A stretch of DNA of 64,000 bases from Pseudomonas sp. LBUM920 (GCF_003852315.1 NZ_CP027762.1:5003501-5067500), one strand, 5' to 3'; positions 16,514-25,923 are shown, counted from the first letter of the stretch. The notes: generated by a model from the sequence alone, not told the origin. Translations and numbers: made by a program.

Positions 16514-18124
16514 TCAAGCCTTCTCCTGATCCCGTGGCCAGCTCAAACTGAAACACGCCCCGCCCAGGTTGTTGCTCTTGCTGATCAACGCCCGCCCGCC
16601 GTGCCAATAGATGATCCGCCGCACAATCGACAACCCCAGGCCGTGCCCGCCCGAGGCGCGGGTGCGGCTGTCGTCCAGGCGCAGAAACGGCGTGAAAATG
16701 CGCTCCCAGGCGCTTTCCGGCACACCGGGGCCGTCGTCTTCCACATCGATGCGGCACCGCACCTGGCCGACCTGGTAGCTGATCAACACCTCGCCCTGGG
16801 CGTGGCGCATCGCATTGCTCACCAGGTTTTGCACGGCGCGGTGCAGGTAGCGCGGTTCGGCATCGACCCAGGCATCGTCCCAATGCGCCGACGACAAGCA
16901 AATACCGCGGGCCACGTTAACCTGAGGGCGCAGTGGCGACAATTCGCCGATCACCTGATCGAGCAACGCACTGAGGTCGACGCGCTGGAAATTCAGCTCC
17001 GGCGCGCCCTGCTCCAGGCGCGCGTAGGTGAGCATTTCGTCAACCAGGCCATCCAGGTCTTGAATGTCGCTGTCCATGCCATCCATGTATTTGCGCCGCG
17101 CCTCGGGGCTGGCGGCGCCGCCGATCATCTCCAGGCCAAAGCGCAGGCGTGCCACCGGAGTGCGCAATTCGTGGGACACCGCCCGCACCAGCTCACGCTG
17201 AATCGCCAGTAACTGCTGCAAGTGCTCGGCCATGCCATTAAAGGCCGCCGCCAGCCGCCCCACCGAGTCCGCGCCGCGTGCCGGCACGCGGACCTCCAGA
17301 TTGCCTTTAGCGATACGTGTAGCCGCCGCTTCCAGCCCCTTGAGCCGCCGCTCGAGCTGGCGCACCAATAAATACACGATCAAGCCGATCAGGGTCAGGC
17401 TGATCAAGGCGATCAGGATCAGCCACTGCGGCGGGTAAGGGTTCATTTGGTACAGCGGGCCGATTTCCAGTACCCATGGCGTCCCGACCATGCCGGCAAA
17501 CACGCGGATCGAATCGCCGCCCTTGCCCAAGGCCATCACCGTATCGCCTTCCGACACCCGGCGACGCTGATCGTCGTCCATGTCCGCTTGATCCAGGGTC
17601 ATCAGGTGCATGTCAAAACCAAAACCTTTGGCTTGCTTGATGTCGGCCAGCTTTTGCGGTTGCTCGGCGACCGGGAAGCGCACCAGTTCGTCCGCCAACA
17701 GGTAAATCGTCGCGCGGGCCAGTTGCTCGCTGATCTGTTGCACTTCGCCGGTGAGTACCAGCTGTTCCTGCTCGCTGACCAGGCGCAGCACCCGCGCGGC
17801 ATGCGGCCCGGTCTGCTCGACCAGCACCTGGCCGCGTTGCAGGCGGTTGCGTTGGCTCAGGTCCAGTTGCGCGTCGGTGAGTGTGCGCAACTCCAGGGGA
17901 ATGCCCAGCAAACGCTCCCACACCGCCAGGGCGCGCTGGCGTTCGATGGCGCTCATGGGCTGCAGGTTGTCGCCCATCAACGCGAAGGTGCCGTGGGCCA
18001 GGCGTTCACGGTATTGACCGCTGCGCACTTCATTGAGCAGGTGCAGGGCCAGCACGCCCAGCAGCGCGACCAGGATCAGCGCCGCGCACATGCCGCCATA
18101 GATGCGCAGGAAGATCGAGTTCAC
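16514..18124 (-). CDS. Sensor histidine kinase (RstB-like)
   Basis: 536 residues. A membrane helix at about 8-30, a large periplasmic domain, a second helix (about 234-254), HAMP domain (KGNLEVRVPARG), a DHp domain with His318 in AVSHELRTPVARLR, and an ATPase domain with NLVSNAMRHA, DDGPGVPES and GGHGLGLSIVRRI. It overlaps the upstream regulator by 4 nt. The pair next to nrdA corresponds by position to PA1157/PA1158 of P. aeruginosa; the signal is not known to me. Confidence 0.9.
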   Translation of the reverse strand: MNSIFLRIYGGMCAALILVALLGVLALHLLNEVRSGQYRERLAHGTFALMGDNLQPMSAIERQRALAVWERLLGIPLELRTLTDAQLDLSQRNRLQRGQVLVEQTGPHAARVLRLVSEQEQLVLTGEVQQISEQLARATIYLLADELVRFPVAEQPQKLADIKQAKGFGFDMHLMTLDQADMDDDQRRRVSEGDTVMALGKGGDSIRVFAGMVGTPWVLEIGPLYQMNPYPPQWLILIALISLTLIGLIVYLLVRQLERRLKGLEAAATRIAKGNLEVRVPARGADSVGRLAAAFNGMAEHLQQLLAIQRELVRAVSHELRTPVARLRFGLEMIGGAASPEARRKYMDGMDSDIQDLDGLVDEMLTYARLEQGAPELNFQRVDLSALLDQVIGELSPLRPQVNVARGICLSSAHWDDAWVDAEPRYLHRAVQNLVSNAMRHAQGEVLISYQVGQVRCRIDVEDDGPGVPESAWERIFTPFLRLDDSRTRASGGHGLGLSIVRRIIYWHGGRALISKSNNLGGACFSLSWPRDQEKA

Positions 18125-18846
18125 AGCGGCATATCGGCAGCGGCTTCGGGGACGAACAGGTAGCCTTTGCTGCGGATGGTCTTGATCAGGCGCGGGTGGA
18201 TCGGGTCGTCGCCGATTTTGGGGCGAATGCGTGAGATGCGCACATCGATGGAGCGGTCCTGGCCGTCATAGCCGATGCCGCGCAAGGCGATGAAGATTTC
18301 TTCGCGCGACAGGATGCGCCCGGCATTCGCCACCAGTAGCCATAACAGGTCGAATTCGGCACTGGTCAATTCGATACCGCCTTCGTGCAGCCAGGCTTCG
18401 CGCAGGGCATTGTCCACCACCAAGGGGCCAAATTGCAGGCGACGCTGGTTTTCCACGGCAATCGGCAAGGCCGGCTCACTGCGCCGCAGCAGGGCCTGGA
18501 TACGCGCCAGCAACAGTCGCGGGCGCACGGGTTTGCACACGTAATCATCGGCGCCCATGTCCAGGCCCTGCACCTGGTCCATGTCATCGGTGCGTGCAGT
18601 GAGCATCAGGATCACACCGTCATAGCGCTCGCGCACGCTGCGGCAGATGCTCAGGCCATCTTCGCCGGGCAGCATCAGGTCGAGGATCACCAGGTCGGGC
18701 TGTTCGGCAATGATGCGTGCCGCCGCCAGGGCGCCGTCGCTTTCCACCGCCACCCGCAGGCCGTTGCTCTCCAAATAATCACGGGTCAACTCGGCTAATC
18801 GCTCGTCGTCCTCGACGATCAATATCTGCCAGGCTTCTTGCTCCAT
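18121..18846 (-). CDS. OmpR-family response regulator (RstA-like)
   Basis: 241 residues: receiver domain with Asp56 in LVILDLMLPG, Lys in CKPVRPR, and a winged-helix domain ending IKTIRSKGYLF. It is the first gene of a regulator-kinase operon. Target genes cannot be read from here, but it is divergent from the nrdA leader region. Confidence 0.92.
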   Translation of the reverse strand: MEQEAWQILIVEDDERLAELTRDYLESNGLRVAVESDGALAAARIIAEQPDLVILDLMLPGEDGLSICRSVRERYDGVILMLTARTDDMDQVQGLDMGADDYVCKPVRPRLLLARIQALLRRSEPALPIAVENQRRLQFGPLVVDNALREAWLHEGGIELTSAEFDLLWLLVANAGRILSREEIFIALRGIGYDGQDRSIDVRISRIRPKIGDDPIHPRLIKTIRSKGYLFVPEAAADMPL

Positions 18847-19562
18847 GCGCTACCTCGGTTCTAATTATTGTCATCTACGGGGCACACACTACTGCCTCTA
18901 TTGAAGGCCGATTGTAGCCATGCGCCAGCCCTCTGGCACAAGCCGGGAAATCCATTCGGTGATCACGTTTTTTTGTGGTAGGGTTCGCGCCCTCAAAATT
19001 CCAATCGGCTGTTTTTACCTTGGAATATTCGGTGACAAACGGCGCGATCCAGTAGTACTGCGGCCTACACGGGCGTTCTACGTTTCATACACATTTTACC
19101 CACAGCGTTATCCACAGGTAGTGCGTTGCTAAGCCCCCCAAAACGCATTATCTTGTACCTCGGCGCTAAAAAAACCCTACATGTAGGGTTTTAAGCGAAA
19201 AAACCAAACACAGATCAGACAAGAAACTCAAGCGCTTTCTTGCTCCCGTTTGGTTGGAACCAACGCATTTTTTAAAAGCCCAAACCGCGCACGCGGATGG
19301 CAGCCGTTTTCCAGCCTCCAGGGCAGAAAGCGGTACGGGTGTTGCAGTGCTTGAAGCGAGCAACTGTCACCCACCAGGAATACGGCGAAGGGCGCCTCAA
19401 GGCCCGAACCGAAGACTTCGGCATGGAAGCGGCGCGATGAGCTCCCTTCCTCCTGTCCCGAAGTTGTTATGCCAGGCCCAGGCCTGCTGTAAGTGCTTCA
19501 GGACGGAACGGTGGGCACCGTGATGGTGCCCAAATAAATATAGAATGTGGAGACAACCCCCC
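18847..19562 (+). promoter_or_regulatory. nrdA upstream region with DnaA boxes and a long palindrome
   Basis: 716 bp without a credible gene. It holds a perfect DnaA box TTATCCACA at 19108-19116 and a near match TTACCCACA at 19096-19104. A 22-bp perfect palindrome at 19171-19192 is centred on CCCTACATGTAGGG and flanked by A/T runs. DnaA control of nrdAB is known in E. coli. I did not find clear NrdR boxes or a convincing core promoter. Local inverted segments near 19380-19430 suggest a structured leader. Confidence 0.6.
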
Positions 19563-22460
19563 ATGCAAACCGACACAACTCGCGAGAACCCGCAGGGCTC
19601 CGTGCCGCAGGCCGCTGATTCGAATATGGATCTGTCCGCCACTGCACCTGGCCAACTGCGAGTGATCAAGCGTAACGGCACTGTCGTTCCTTACACCGAT
19701 GACAAAATCACCGTCGCCATCACCAAAGCGTTTCTTGCAGTTGAAGGCGGCACCGCTGCTGCCTCGTCGCGCATCCATGACACCGTTGCCCGCCTGACCG
19801 AACAAGTCACCGCAACCTTCAAGCGTCGCATGCCCTCGGGCGGCACCATCCACATCGAAGAAATCCAGGACCAGGTCGAACTGGCCCTGATGCGCGCCGG
19901 CGAGCAGAAAGTTGCCCGCGACTACGTGATCTACCGTGACTCGCGCGCCAAGGAACGCGCGGTACGCACCCCGGCTGAAGAAGCTGCCGTGCAAGCTCAC
20001 CCCTCGATCCGCATCACCCTGGCTGACGGCACATTTGCACCGCTGGACCTGGGCCGCCTGAACACCATCATCACCGAGGCCTGCGAAGGCCTGGAAGAAG
20101 TCGACGGTGACCTGATCCAGCGCGAGACCCTGAAGAACCTGTACGACGGCGTGGCCCTGACCGACGTCAACACCGCCCTGGTGATGACCGCCCGTACCCT
20201 GGTTGAACGTGAGCCGAACTACTCGTTCGTGACCGCGCGCCTGCTGATGGACACCCTGCGTGCCGAAGGCCTGGGCTTCCTGAAAGTCGCCGACAGCGCC
20301 ACCCACCACGAGATGGCTGACCTGTACGCCAAGGCCCTGCCTGCCTACATCGCCAAGGGTATCGAATTCGAATTGCTGAACCCGATCCTGGCCACCTTCG
20401 ACCTGGAAAAACTCGGCAAGGCGATCAACCACGAGCGCGATCAGCAGTTCACCTACCTGGGCCTGCAGACCCTGTACGACCGTTACTTCATCCACAAGGA
20501 CGGTATCCGTTTCGAACTGCCGCAAGTGTTCTTCATGCGCGTGGCCATGGGCCTGGCGATCGAAGAGAAGCACAAAGAAGACCGCGCCATCGAGTTCTAC
20601 AACCTGTTGTCGTCCTTCGACTACATGTCGTCGACCCCAACCCTGTTCAACGCCGGCACCCTGCGTCCACAGCTGTCGAGCTGCTACCTGACCACCGTGC
20701 CGGATGACCTGTCGGGCATCTACCACGCGATCCACGACAACGCCATGTTGTCCAAATTCGCCGGCGGCCTGGGCAACGACTGGACCCCTGTGCGTGCACT
20801 GGGTTCGTACATCAAGGGCACCAACGGCAAGTCCCAGGGCGTTGTACCGTTCCTGAAAGTGGTGAACGACACCGCTGTAGCCGTGAACCAGGGTGGCAAG
20901 CGCAAAGGCGCTGTGTGTGCCTACCTGGAAACCTGGCACATGGACATTGAAGAGTTCATCGAGCTGCGCAAGAACACCGGTGATGACCGTCGTCGTACCC
21001 ACGACATGAACACCGCCAACTGGATCCCTGACCTGTTCATGAAGCGTGTCTTCGATGACGGCCCGTGGACCCTGTTCTCGCCATCCGAAGTGCCAGACCT
21101 GCACGACCTGACCGGCAAGGCCTTCGAAGAGCGTTACGAGTACTACGAAGCCTTGTCCCAGTACCCAGGCAAGATCAAGCTGTTCAAGACCATCCAGGCC
21201 AAAGACCTGTGGCGCAAAATGCTGTCCATGCTGTTTGAAACCGGCCACCCATGGCTGACCTTCAAAGACCCGTGCAACCTGCGCAGCCCGCAGCAGCACG
21301 TGGGCGTGGTCCACAGCTCGAACCTGTGCACCGAGATCACCTTGAACACCAACAAGGATGAGATCGCCGTTTGCAACCTGGGCTCGATCAACCTGCCGAA
21401 CCACATCGTCAACGGCAAGCTGGACACCGCCAAGCTGGAACGCACCGTGAACACCGCCGTTCGCATGCTCGATAACGTTATCGACATCAACTACTACTCG
21501 GTACCACAGGCTCAGAACTCCAACTTCAAGCACCGTCCGGTCGGCCTGGGCATCATGGGCTTCCAGGACGCGCTGTACCTGCAGCACATTCCTTACGGTT
21601 CGGACGCTGCGGTCGAGTTCGCCGACAAGTCGATGGAAGCGGTCAGCTACTACGCGATCCAGGCTTCCTGCGACCTGGCCGACGAGCGCGGTGCCTACGA
21701 GACGTTCCAGGGTTCGCTGTGGTCCAAAGGCATCCTGCCGCTGGATTCGCAACAGATCCTGATCGAGCAGCGTGGCCAGAAGTACATCGACGTTGACCTG
21801 AACGAATCCCTGGACTGGGCGCCGGTACGTGCCCGTGTGCAGAAAGGCATTCGTAACTCCAACATCATGGCCATCGCACCGACCGCCACCATCGCCAACA
21901 TCACTGGCGTGTCGCAGTCGATCGAACCGACCTACCAGAACCTCTATGTGAAATCGAACCTGTCGGGCGAATTCACCGTGATCAACCCGTACCTGGTTCG
22001 CGACCTGAAAGCTCGCGGCCTGTGGGACTCGGTCATGATCAACGACCTGAAGTACTACGACGGTTCCGTGCAGCAGATCGAGCGCATCCCGCAAGAACTC
22101 AAAGAGCTCTACGCAACTGCGTTCGAAGTGGACACCAAGTGGATCGTTGACGCGGCCAGCCGTCGTCAGAAGTGGATCGACCAGGCGCAGTCGCTGAACC
22201 TGTACATCGCCGGCGCTTCGGGCAAGAAGCTGGACGTGACCTACCGCATGGCCTGGTACCGTGGTCTGAAAACCACTTACTACCTCCGTGCCCTGGCCGC
22301 GACCAGCACCGAGAAGTCGACCATCAACACCGGTAAGCTGAACGCTGTTTCCAGCGGCGGCAACCACGGTGATGATTCGGTTCTTGCGGCACCAGCCGGT
22401 CCAGCGCCAGTGCCTAAGGCCTGCGCGATTGATGAGCCGGATTGCGAAGCTTGCCAATAA
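19563..22460 (+). CDS. nrdA: Class Ia ribonucleotide reductase large subunit
   Basis: 965 residues, the long Pseudomonas form. ATG at 19563 is preceded by GGAGA; an upstream in-frame ATG at 19545 has no such site. Two ATP-cone domains (about 33-125 and 145-235, the first with KRNGTVVPY) precede the barrel with SSCYLTT, NLCTEI and AVCNLGSINLPN, and a C-terminal CEAC pair for re-reduction. It makes deoxynucleotides from NDPs and needs the radical subunit NrdB. No nrdB follows: strong terminators and an oppositely oriented effector-like gene come next. Confidence 0.97.
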   Translation: MQTDTTRENPQGSVPQAADSNMDLSATAPGQLRVIKRNGTVVPYTDDKITVAITKAFLAVEGGTAAASSRIHDTVARLTEQVTATFKRRMPSGGTIHIEEIQDQVELALMRAGEQKVARDYVIYRDSRAKERAVRTPAEEAAVQAHPSIRITLADGTFAPLDLGRLNTIITEACEGLEEVDGDLIQRETLKNLYDGVALTDVNTALVMTARTLVEREPNYSFVTARLLMDTLRAEGLGFLKVADSATHHEMADLYAKALPAYIAKGIEFELLNPILATFDLEKLGKAINHERDQQFTYLGLQTLYDRYFIHKDGIRFELPQVFFMRVAMGLAIEEKHKEDRAIEFYNLLSSFDYMSSTPTLFNAGTLRPQLSSCYLTTVPDDLSGIYHAIHDNAMLSKFAGGLGNDWTPVRALGSYIKGTNGKSQGVVPFLKVVNDTAVAVNQGGKRKGAVCAYLETWHMDIEEFIELRKNTGDDRRRTHDMNTANWIPDLFMKRVFDDGPWTLFSPSEVPDLHDLTGKAFEERYEYYEALSQYPGKIKLFKTIQAKDLWRKMLSMLFETGHPWLTFKDPCNLRSPQQHVGVVHSSNLCTEITLNTNKDEIAVCNLGSINLPNHIVNGKLDTAKLERTVNTAVRMLDNVIDINYYSVPQAQNSNFKHRPVGLGIMGFQDALYLQHIPYGSDAAVEFADKSMEAVSYYAIQASCDLADERGAYETFQGSLWSKGILPLDSQQILIEQRGQKYIDVDLNESLDWAPVRARVQKGIRNSNIMAIAPTATIANITGVSQSIEPTYQNLYVKSNLSGEFTVINPYLVRDLKARGLWDSVMINDLKYYDGSVQQIERIPQELKELYATAFEVDTKWIVDAASRRQKWIDQAQSLNLYIAGASGKKLDVTYRMAWYRGLKTTYYLRALAATSTEKSTINTGKLNAVSSGGNHGDDSVLAAPAGPAPVPKACAIDEPDCEACQ

Positions 22461-22470
22461 GCTGAGCTGA

Positions 22471-22492
22471 TCCCGGGCTTGATTGCCCGGGA
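22471..22492 (+). terminator. First hairpin after nrdA
   Basis: Stem TCCCGGGC/GCCCGGGA with a 6-nt loop, followed shortly by an A-rich stretch rather than T. It is probably a stabilising hairpin ahead of the true terminator. Confidence 0.6.
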
Positions 22493-22499
22493 TTGAAAA

Positions 22500-22536
22500 A
22501 AACCGATAGACCCTGCTGCAATGGGTTTATCGGTTT
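22500..22536 (+). terminator. Rho-independent terminator after nrdA
   Basis: A 14-bp stem (AAACCGATAGACCC with its partner, one wobble) followed by TTTT and more T. It may work in both directions, ending the converging gene at 22550 too. Confidence 0.85.
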
Positions 22537-22549
22537 TTTTGTTTTTACG

Positions 22550-23641
22550 CTAAACGAATTCGTAGGCGTTGCCTTCCTGGGGAGCGCCGCCTCGCCCTCC
22601 CCACAACTCTACGCGACCGCCAATCACCGCCATTGAATGGCCGCCGTAATCCACCACGCCCAGTGCGCCGCTTGCCAGCGCTGAACTCGAAGAGTCTTTA
22701 TAGAGACCATTCAATCCAAGCCGGTCCAGCGCCTCTCGCCCCATCTCGCCATTGTTCAAGCTTTGCATCGCATGCGCGAAACTCTGCCTGGCGACCTCGG
22801 GATTGTCATCAAAACCATTCCCTTCCATCTGTGCACGCTTGGCACTTACGGCGTACATGAAGTTGGCGTCGGTCATCATCGAGGGGTTATCCCCCTTGAA
22901 CTGTGCGTAACTGGCGGCGTGCCTCAGTTCAGCTTTGGATAAATCCAGTTCGAAGCCATCGCGCATCTTGACGTGATAGCCACCAGCGGTCTCATGCACC
23001 TCAGCGAAAACATCAGTGGGCTTCTGCCCAAACTTCATCATCGCCCCCTTTATCGCGGCAACCGTGACGCAATTACCATCGGGCCCCTGGCTGAATCCAC
23101 TCCAGATATTGTCCGGTTTCTTGCCCGGGTTACTTGCGTCCGGCTTGTAGTTGAAATGCTTGGAGCCTTCGGTAATCGGCAGATTACTCATGGGCTCACT
23201 GCCGCCAAAATCGCTTGGACTAACCCGACCGCCATCACCGCCACCGCCGCCACCACCGCGGTCTGGCGAGGGTGTTGGTGAAGGTGCTGGAGACGGAGTT
23301 GGCTCATCTGCAAACAGCTCTGGAAACAGCCTCTTCAACAGCGCAAGAAAATCTGTAACCGCCTCCCGCTTCAACTGCTCAAGGATCGCTTTGAATTTTT
23401 CCTCTCCCAGCGCGTTTCGCTTTTCATTGAGCTTGTCGCGCAGGTCCTGGACAGTCTGGTTTTTGGCGGTTTTTTCGGCGTCATCCAACTGCCTGAGAAG
23501 CTGCGTGACCGCGTCTTTATCGGCATCGACCGCATCCCGGCTGCCCTCTGACCGGCTGACTCCACTCAGGTACTGCCCCGCCCACCCCACGCCATAACGC
23601 ACACCTCCAGCCCCTTGGCCGGACATCGACGAACTTCCCAT
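22550..23641 (-). CDS. Probable type III secreted papain-like effector
   Basis: 363 residues; ATG at 23641 with a strong AAGGTGG site. The first 35 residues are Ser/Gly-rich with almost no acid, like Hrp secretion signals. Residues 36-110 are amphipathic helices, followed by a Pro/Ser linker (115-126) and a seven-Gly run (129-135). The C-terminal domain has Gln185 and Cys191 in QGPDGNC, with the six-residue spacing of papain's oxyanion Gln and catalytic Cys, and His335 in YGGHSMAVIGG. A perfect hrp box lies about 40 nt upstream. I do not recognise a named effector family; no T3SS apparatus gene is in the window. Confidence 0.7.
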   Translation of the reverse strand: MGSSSMSGQGAGGVRYGVGWAGQYLSGVSRSEGSRDAVDADKDAVTQLLRQLDDAEKTAKNQTVQDLRDKLNEKRNALGEEKFKAILEQLKREAVTDFLALLKRLFPELFADEPTPSPAPSPTPSPDRGGGGGGGDGGRVSPSDFGGSEPMSNLPITEGSKHFNYKPDASNPGKKPDNIWSGFSQGPDGNCVTVAAIKGAMMKFGQKPTDVFAEVHETAGGYHVKMRDGFELDLSKAELRHAASYAQFKGDNPSMMTDANFMYAVSAKRAQMEGNGFDDNPEVARQSFAHAMQSLNNGEMGREALDRLGLNGLYKDSSSSALASGALGVVDYGGHSMAVIGGRVELWGGRGGAPQEGNAYEFV

Positions 23642-23678
23642 ACCGAGCCACCTTGTGATCGAACACGTTGAGGCTTGA

Positions 23679-23707
23679 TGAGTGGGAAGAACCGTGTGGC
23701 CGGTTCC
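23679..23707 (-). promoter_or_regulatory. hrp box (HrpL/RspL-type ECF sigma promoter)
   Basis: On the minus strand GGAACC (23707-23702), 16 bp, then CCACTCA (23685-23679), a perfect match to GGAACC-N15/16-CCACNNA. The start would be near 23673, about 30 nt before the effector-like ATG. Confidence 0.85.
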
Positions 23708-23778
23708 AACATGGGCCTGTCGGCTGTGATCAGGCCAGAGGTGGGAATATTCCCCGATGCCAAATGGCAGGCAAAAAA

Positions 23779-23800
23779 AAGCCCCTCGATCGAGGGGCTT
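23779..23800 (-). terminator. Terminator of the flgBCDE operon
   Basis: Perfect 11-bp palindromic stem AAGCCCCTCGA with its complement, then eight T on the minus strand, 30 nt past the flgE stop. It separates the flagellar operon from the hrp-box gene downstream. Confidence 0.9.
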
Positions 23801-23830
23801 TCGTTGCGCGTGCGCGTCAGGCCAACAGCA

Positions 23831-25141
23831 TCAGGTCATCTGAATGATGGTCTGCATGATGGTGCTCTGAGTGGAGATGGTCTTGGCGTTCGCCTGATAG
23901 TTGCTCTGGGCCTTGATCAGGTCCACCAGCTCGTTGGTCAGGTTGACGTTGGAGTTCTCCAGGGATTTGGACACGATCGAACCCAGGGTGCCGGCTTGCG
24001 GGGTGTCGTAACCCGGCTGACCCGACGCATAGGTTTCTTTCCAAGTGGTGCCGCCCGCCGGCTGCAGGCCTTGTTCGTTGTTGAAGCTGGCCAGGGAAAG
24101 CTGGCCGATGGCCTTGCTCTGCTGGTTGCTGAAGGTCGCGAACAACACGCCGTTACCGTCAATGTTCAGACCGGTGATCTGGCCGGTAGCGTAGCCATCG
24201 GTGACCGGTGGGTTACGGTAGGTGGCCGAGTTGTACTGGGTGATGTTGCTCATGTTGATGGCAATCCCGCCAGGGTTGGCGTTCGCACCGTTTTTGGTCC
24301 ACACGCCGTTGGTCACTGTGCCCGGCACCCAGCCGGTCAGCTGCAAGGTGGTGCTGGAAGTGGTGCCCGTAACAATCCCGGTGAGCTTGCCGGAACCGTC
24401 GAAGCTCAACGTCGAGGCGACCGGCGGCGTCGAGCCTGTGCCGGTAGGCGCCGAACCGTCAGGGTTACGGCCATCGATCAGGGTGTAGGATTTCCAGGTG
24501 TTGGAATCCGTTTTCACCAGGTATTGCACCATTGGGTGGGCGTTGCCCTGGGTGTCATACAAGGTGGTGTTGTATTGAGTGCTGAACGTGGTGGAGTCAG
24601 TTGGATCAAACGGCTTGGTCGTCTGATCAATCACCGGCGACGAGGAGTTCAGGTTGCTGGTGGAGTCGACTTTGGTGGAAGCCTTGGGCGGCAGGTTCGA
24701 CAGGTTCAATTGCAGGTCGGTCAGCGCACCCTTGATGATATTGCCGTCGGCGTCCGCCGCGTAGCCTTGCAGGCGCGAGGTGCCGGTGTTGTTGGTGACG
24801 TAGCCGTCTTTATCCGAACGGAAGGCACCGCTGCGGGTGTATTCCAGCGAGCCGTCACTGCCCTTCTGAACGAAGAAGCCGCCGCCCTGGATCGCCATGT
24901 CCAGCAGACCGCCGGTATTGTTGACGTCGCCCTGGGTGAACTGCTGGGAAACGGCCGCCAGGTTCACACCACTGCCGACACTGTTCTGGCCGGTGCCCAG
25001 CTTGGACGCGGCGTAGATGTCCGAGAACTCGGCACGGGACGATTTGAAGCCCGTGGTCGCGACGTTGGCGATGTTGTTGCCGGTCACGTCCAGCTGTTTG
25101 TTGGCCGCATAGAGGCCGCTAAGGCCGATGTTAAAAGACAT
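23831..25141 (-). CDS. flgE: Flagellar hook protein FlgE
   Basis: 436 residues. It starts MSFNIGLSGLYAANKQLDVTGNNIANVATTGFK, the rod/hook-family N-terminal motif, and ends with the heptad-like C-terminal helix NLTNELVDLIKAQSNYQANAK. The variable Thr/Ser/Gly-rich middle forms the outer hook domains. It is exported by the flagellar apparatus and assembled on the FlgD cap. Last gene of flgBCDE; a terminator follows. Confidence 0.96.
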   Translation of the reverse strand: MSFNIGLSGLYAANKQLDVTGNNIANVATTGFKSSRAEFSDIYAASKLGTGQNSVGSGVNLAAVSQQFTQGDVNNTGGLLDMAIQGGGFFVQKGSDGSLEYTRSGAFRSDKDGYVTNNTGTSRLQGYAADADGNIIKGALTDLQLNLSNLPPKASTKVDSTSNLNSSSPVIDQTTKPFDPTDSTTFSTQYNTTLYDTQGNAHPMVQYLVKTDSNTWKSYTLIDGRNPDGSAPTGTGSTPPVASTLSFDGSGKLTGIVTGTTSSTTLQLTGWVPGTVTNGVWTKNGANANPGGIAINMSNITQYNSATYRNPPVTDGYATGQITGLNIDGNGVLFATFSNQQSKAIGQLSLASFNNEQGLQPAGGTTWKETYASGQPGYDTPQAGTLGSIVSKSLENSNVNLTNELVDLIKAQSNYQANAKTISTQSTIMQTIIQMT

Positions 25142-25172
25142 GTTTCTCTCCTTCTGCCGTATTTAGCCGGCT

Positions 25173-25907
25173 CTATGTACCGATAGTCTGAATTTGCGAC
25201 AGCTTGACGCTGCCCATGCCGCCGGCAAGGTTGAGCAGCATTTCGCCGCCGGTCTTGCTCAACGTCACGCTGGTCACTGTTGCCGGCAGCGAGGTCAACA
25301 AGGCAACCGAGTCGCCCGTATCATTTTTGGTGCTGGCCGCGAAGGTATAAGTCCCGGCGGGGGCGACCTCGCCTTTGTCGTCCTTGCCATCCCAGATAAA
25401 GCTGGAATCACCGGCGCTTTGGGCGCCCATGTCGAGGGTGCGGACCACATTGCCGTCTTTGTCGGTGATCTTCACGGAGACGTTGCCCGTCGCCGCGGTC
25501 ACCGCCACCGAGCCGGTCATGCTCTTGCTGGTATCAACCATGGCCTTGTCGGTCTGGGTGATGATCGAACGCCCGACCAGCGACGATGCCTGCAGCGCTT
25601 GCGAGGAACTGAAGTTGCTGGAAATCGCATTTACCGAGTCGTTCAGGGTATTGATGCCTTCCAGGCTGCTGAACTGAGCCAGCTGGGCCACAAACGCGCC
25701 GTTGTCCTGTGGCGACAGCGGGTTCTGGTTTTTCAGCTGGGTGACCAGCAGCTGCAGGAATGCATCTTTACCCAGCGCCTGGTTACCGGTGGCCGCGCTG
25801 GCCGCCGAAGCGAGGCCGCTGTTGTCTGTCGCGGTCTTGACCTTGGAGTTGAAAAGGTCCTGAACCGGCGTGTTGGGTGTCGTAGAAGTGGTATCAACAA
25901 TGGCCAT
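25173..25907 (-). CDS. flgD: Flagellar hook assembly protein FlgD
   Basis: 244 residues. The conserved N-terminal export/assembly segment has LGKDAFLQLLVTQLKNQNPLSPQDNGAFVAQLAQFSSLEGI, followed by a FlgD Ig-like/tudor region with FIWDGKDDKGEVAPAGTYTF. It caps the growing hook. Located between flgC (16 nt) and flgE (31 nt) in one operon. Confidence 0.95.
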   Translation of the reverse strand: MAIVDTTSTTPNTPVQDLFNSKVKTATDNSGLASAASAATGNQALGKDAFLQLLVTQLKNQNPLSPQDNGAFVAQLAQFSSLEGINTLNDSVNAISSNFSSSQALQASSLVGRSIITQTDKAMVDTSKSMTGSVAVTAATGNVSVKITDKDGNVVRTLDMGAQSAGDSSFIWDGKDDKGEVAPAGTYTFAASTKNDTGDSVALLTSLPATVTSVTLSKTGGEMLLNLAGGMGSVKLSQIQTIGT

Positions 25908-25923
25908 TATTTGGCGCCCCTTA

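Noticed and set aside
19254..19523. Short ORFs in the nrdA leader as genes
   Set aside because: No ribosome sites, odd composition, and overlap with predicted regulatory structure.
19200..19560. B12 riboswitch before nrdA
   Set aside because: I could not find the conserved B12 box; class Ia nrdA is not a usual target.
19467..22457. Open frame of 996 codons opposite nrdA
   Set aside because: Antisense shadow of a highly expressed gene with strong codon bias; composition is not protein-like.
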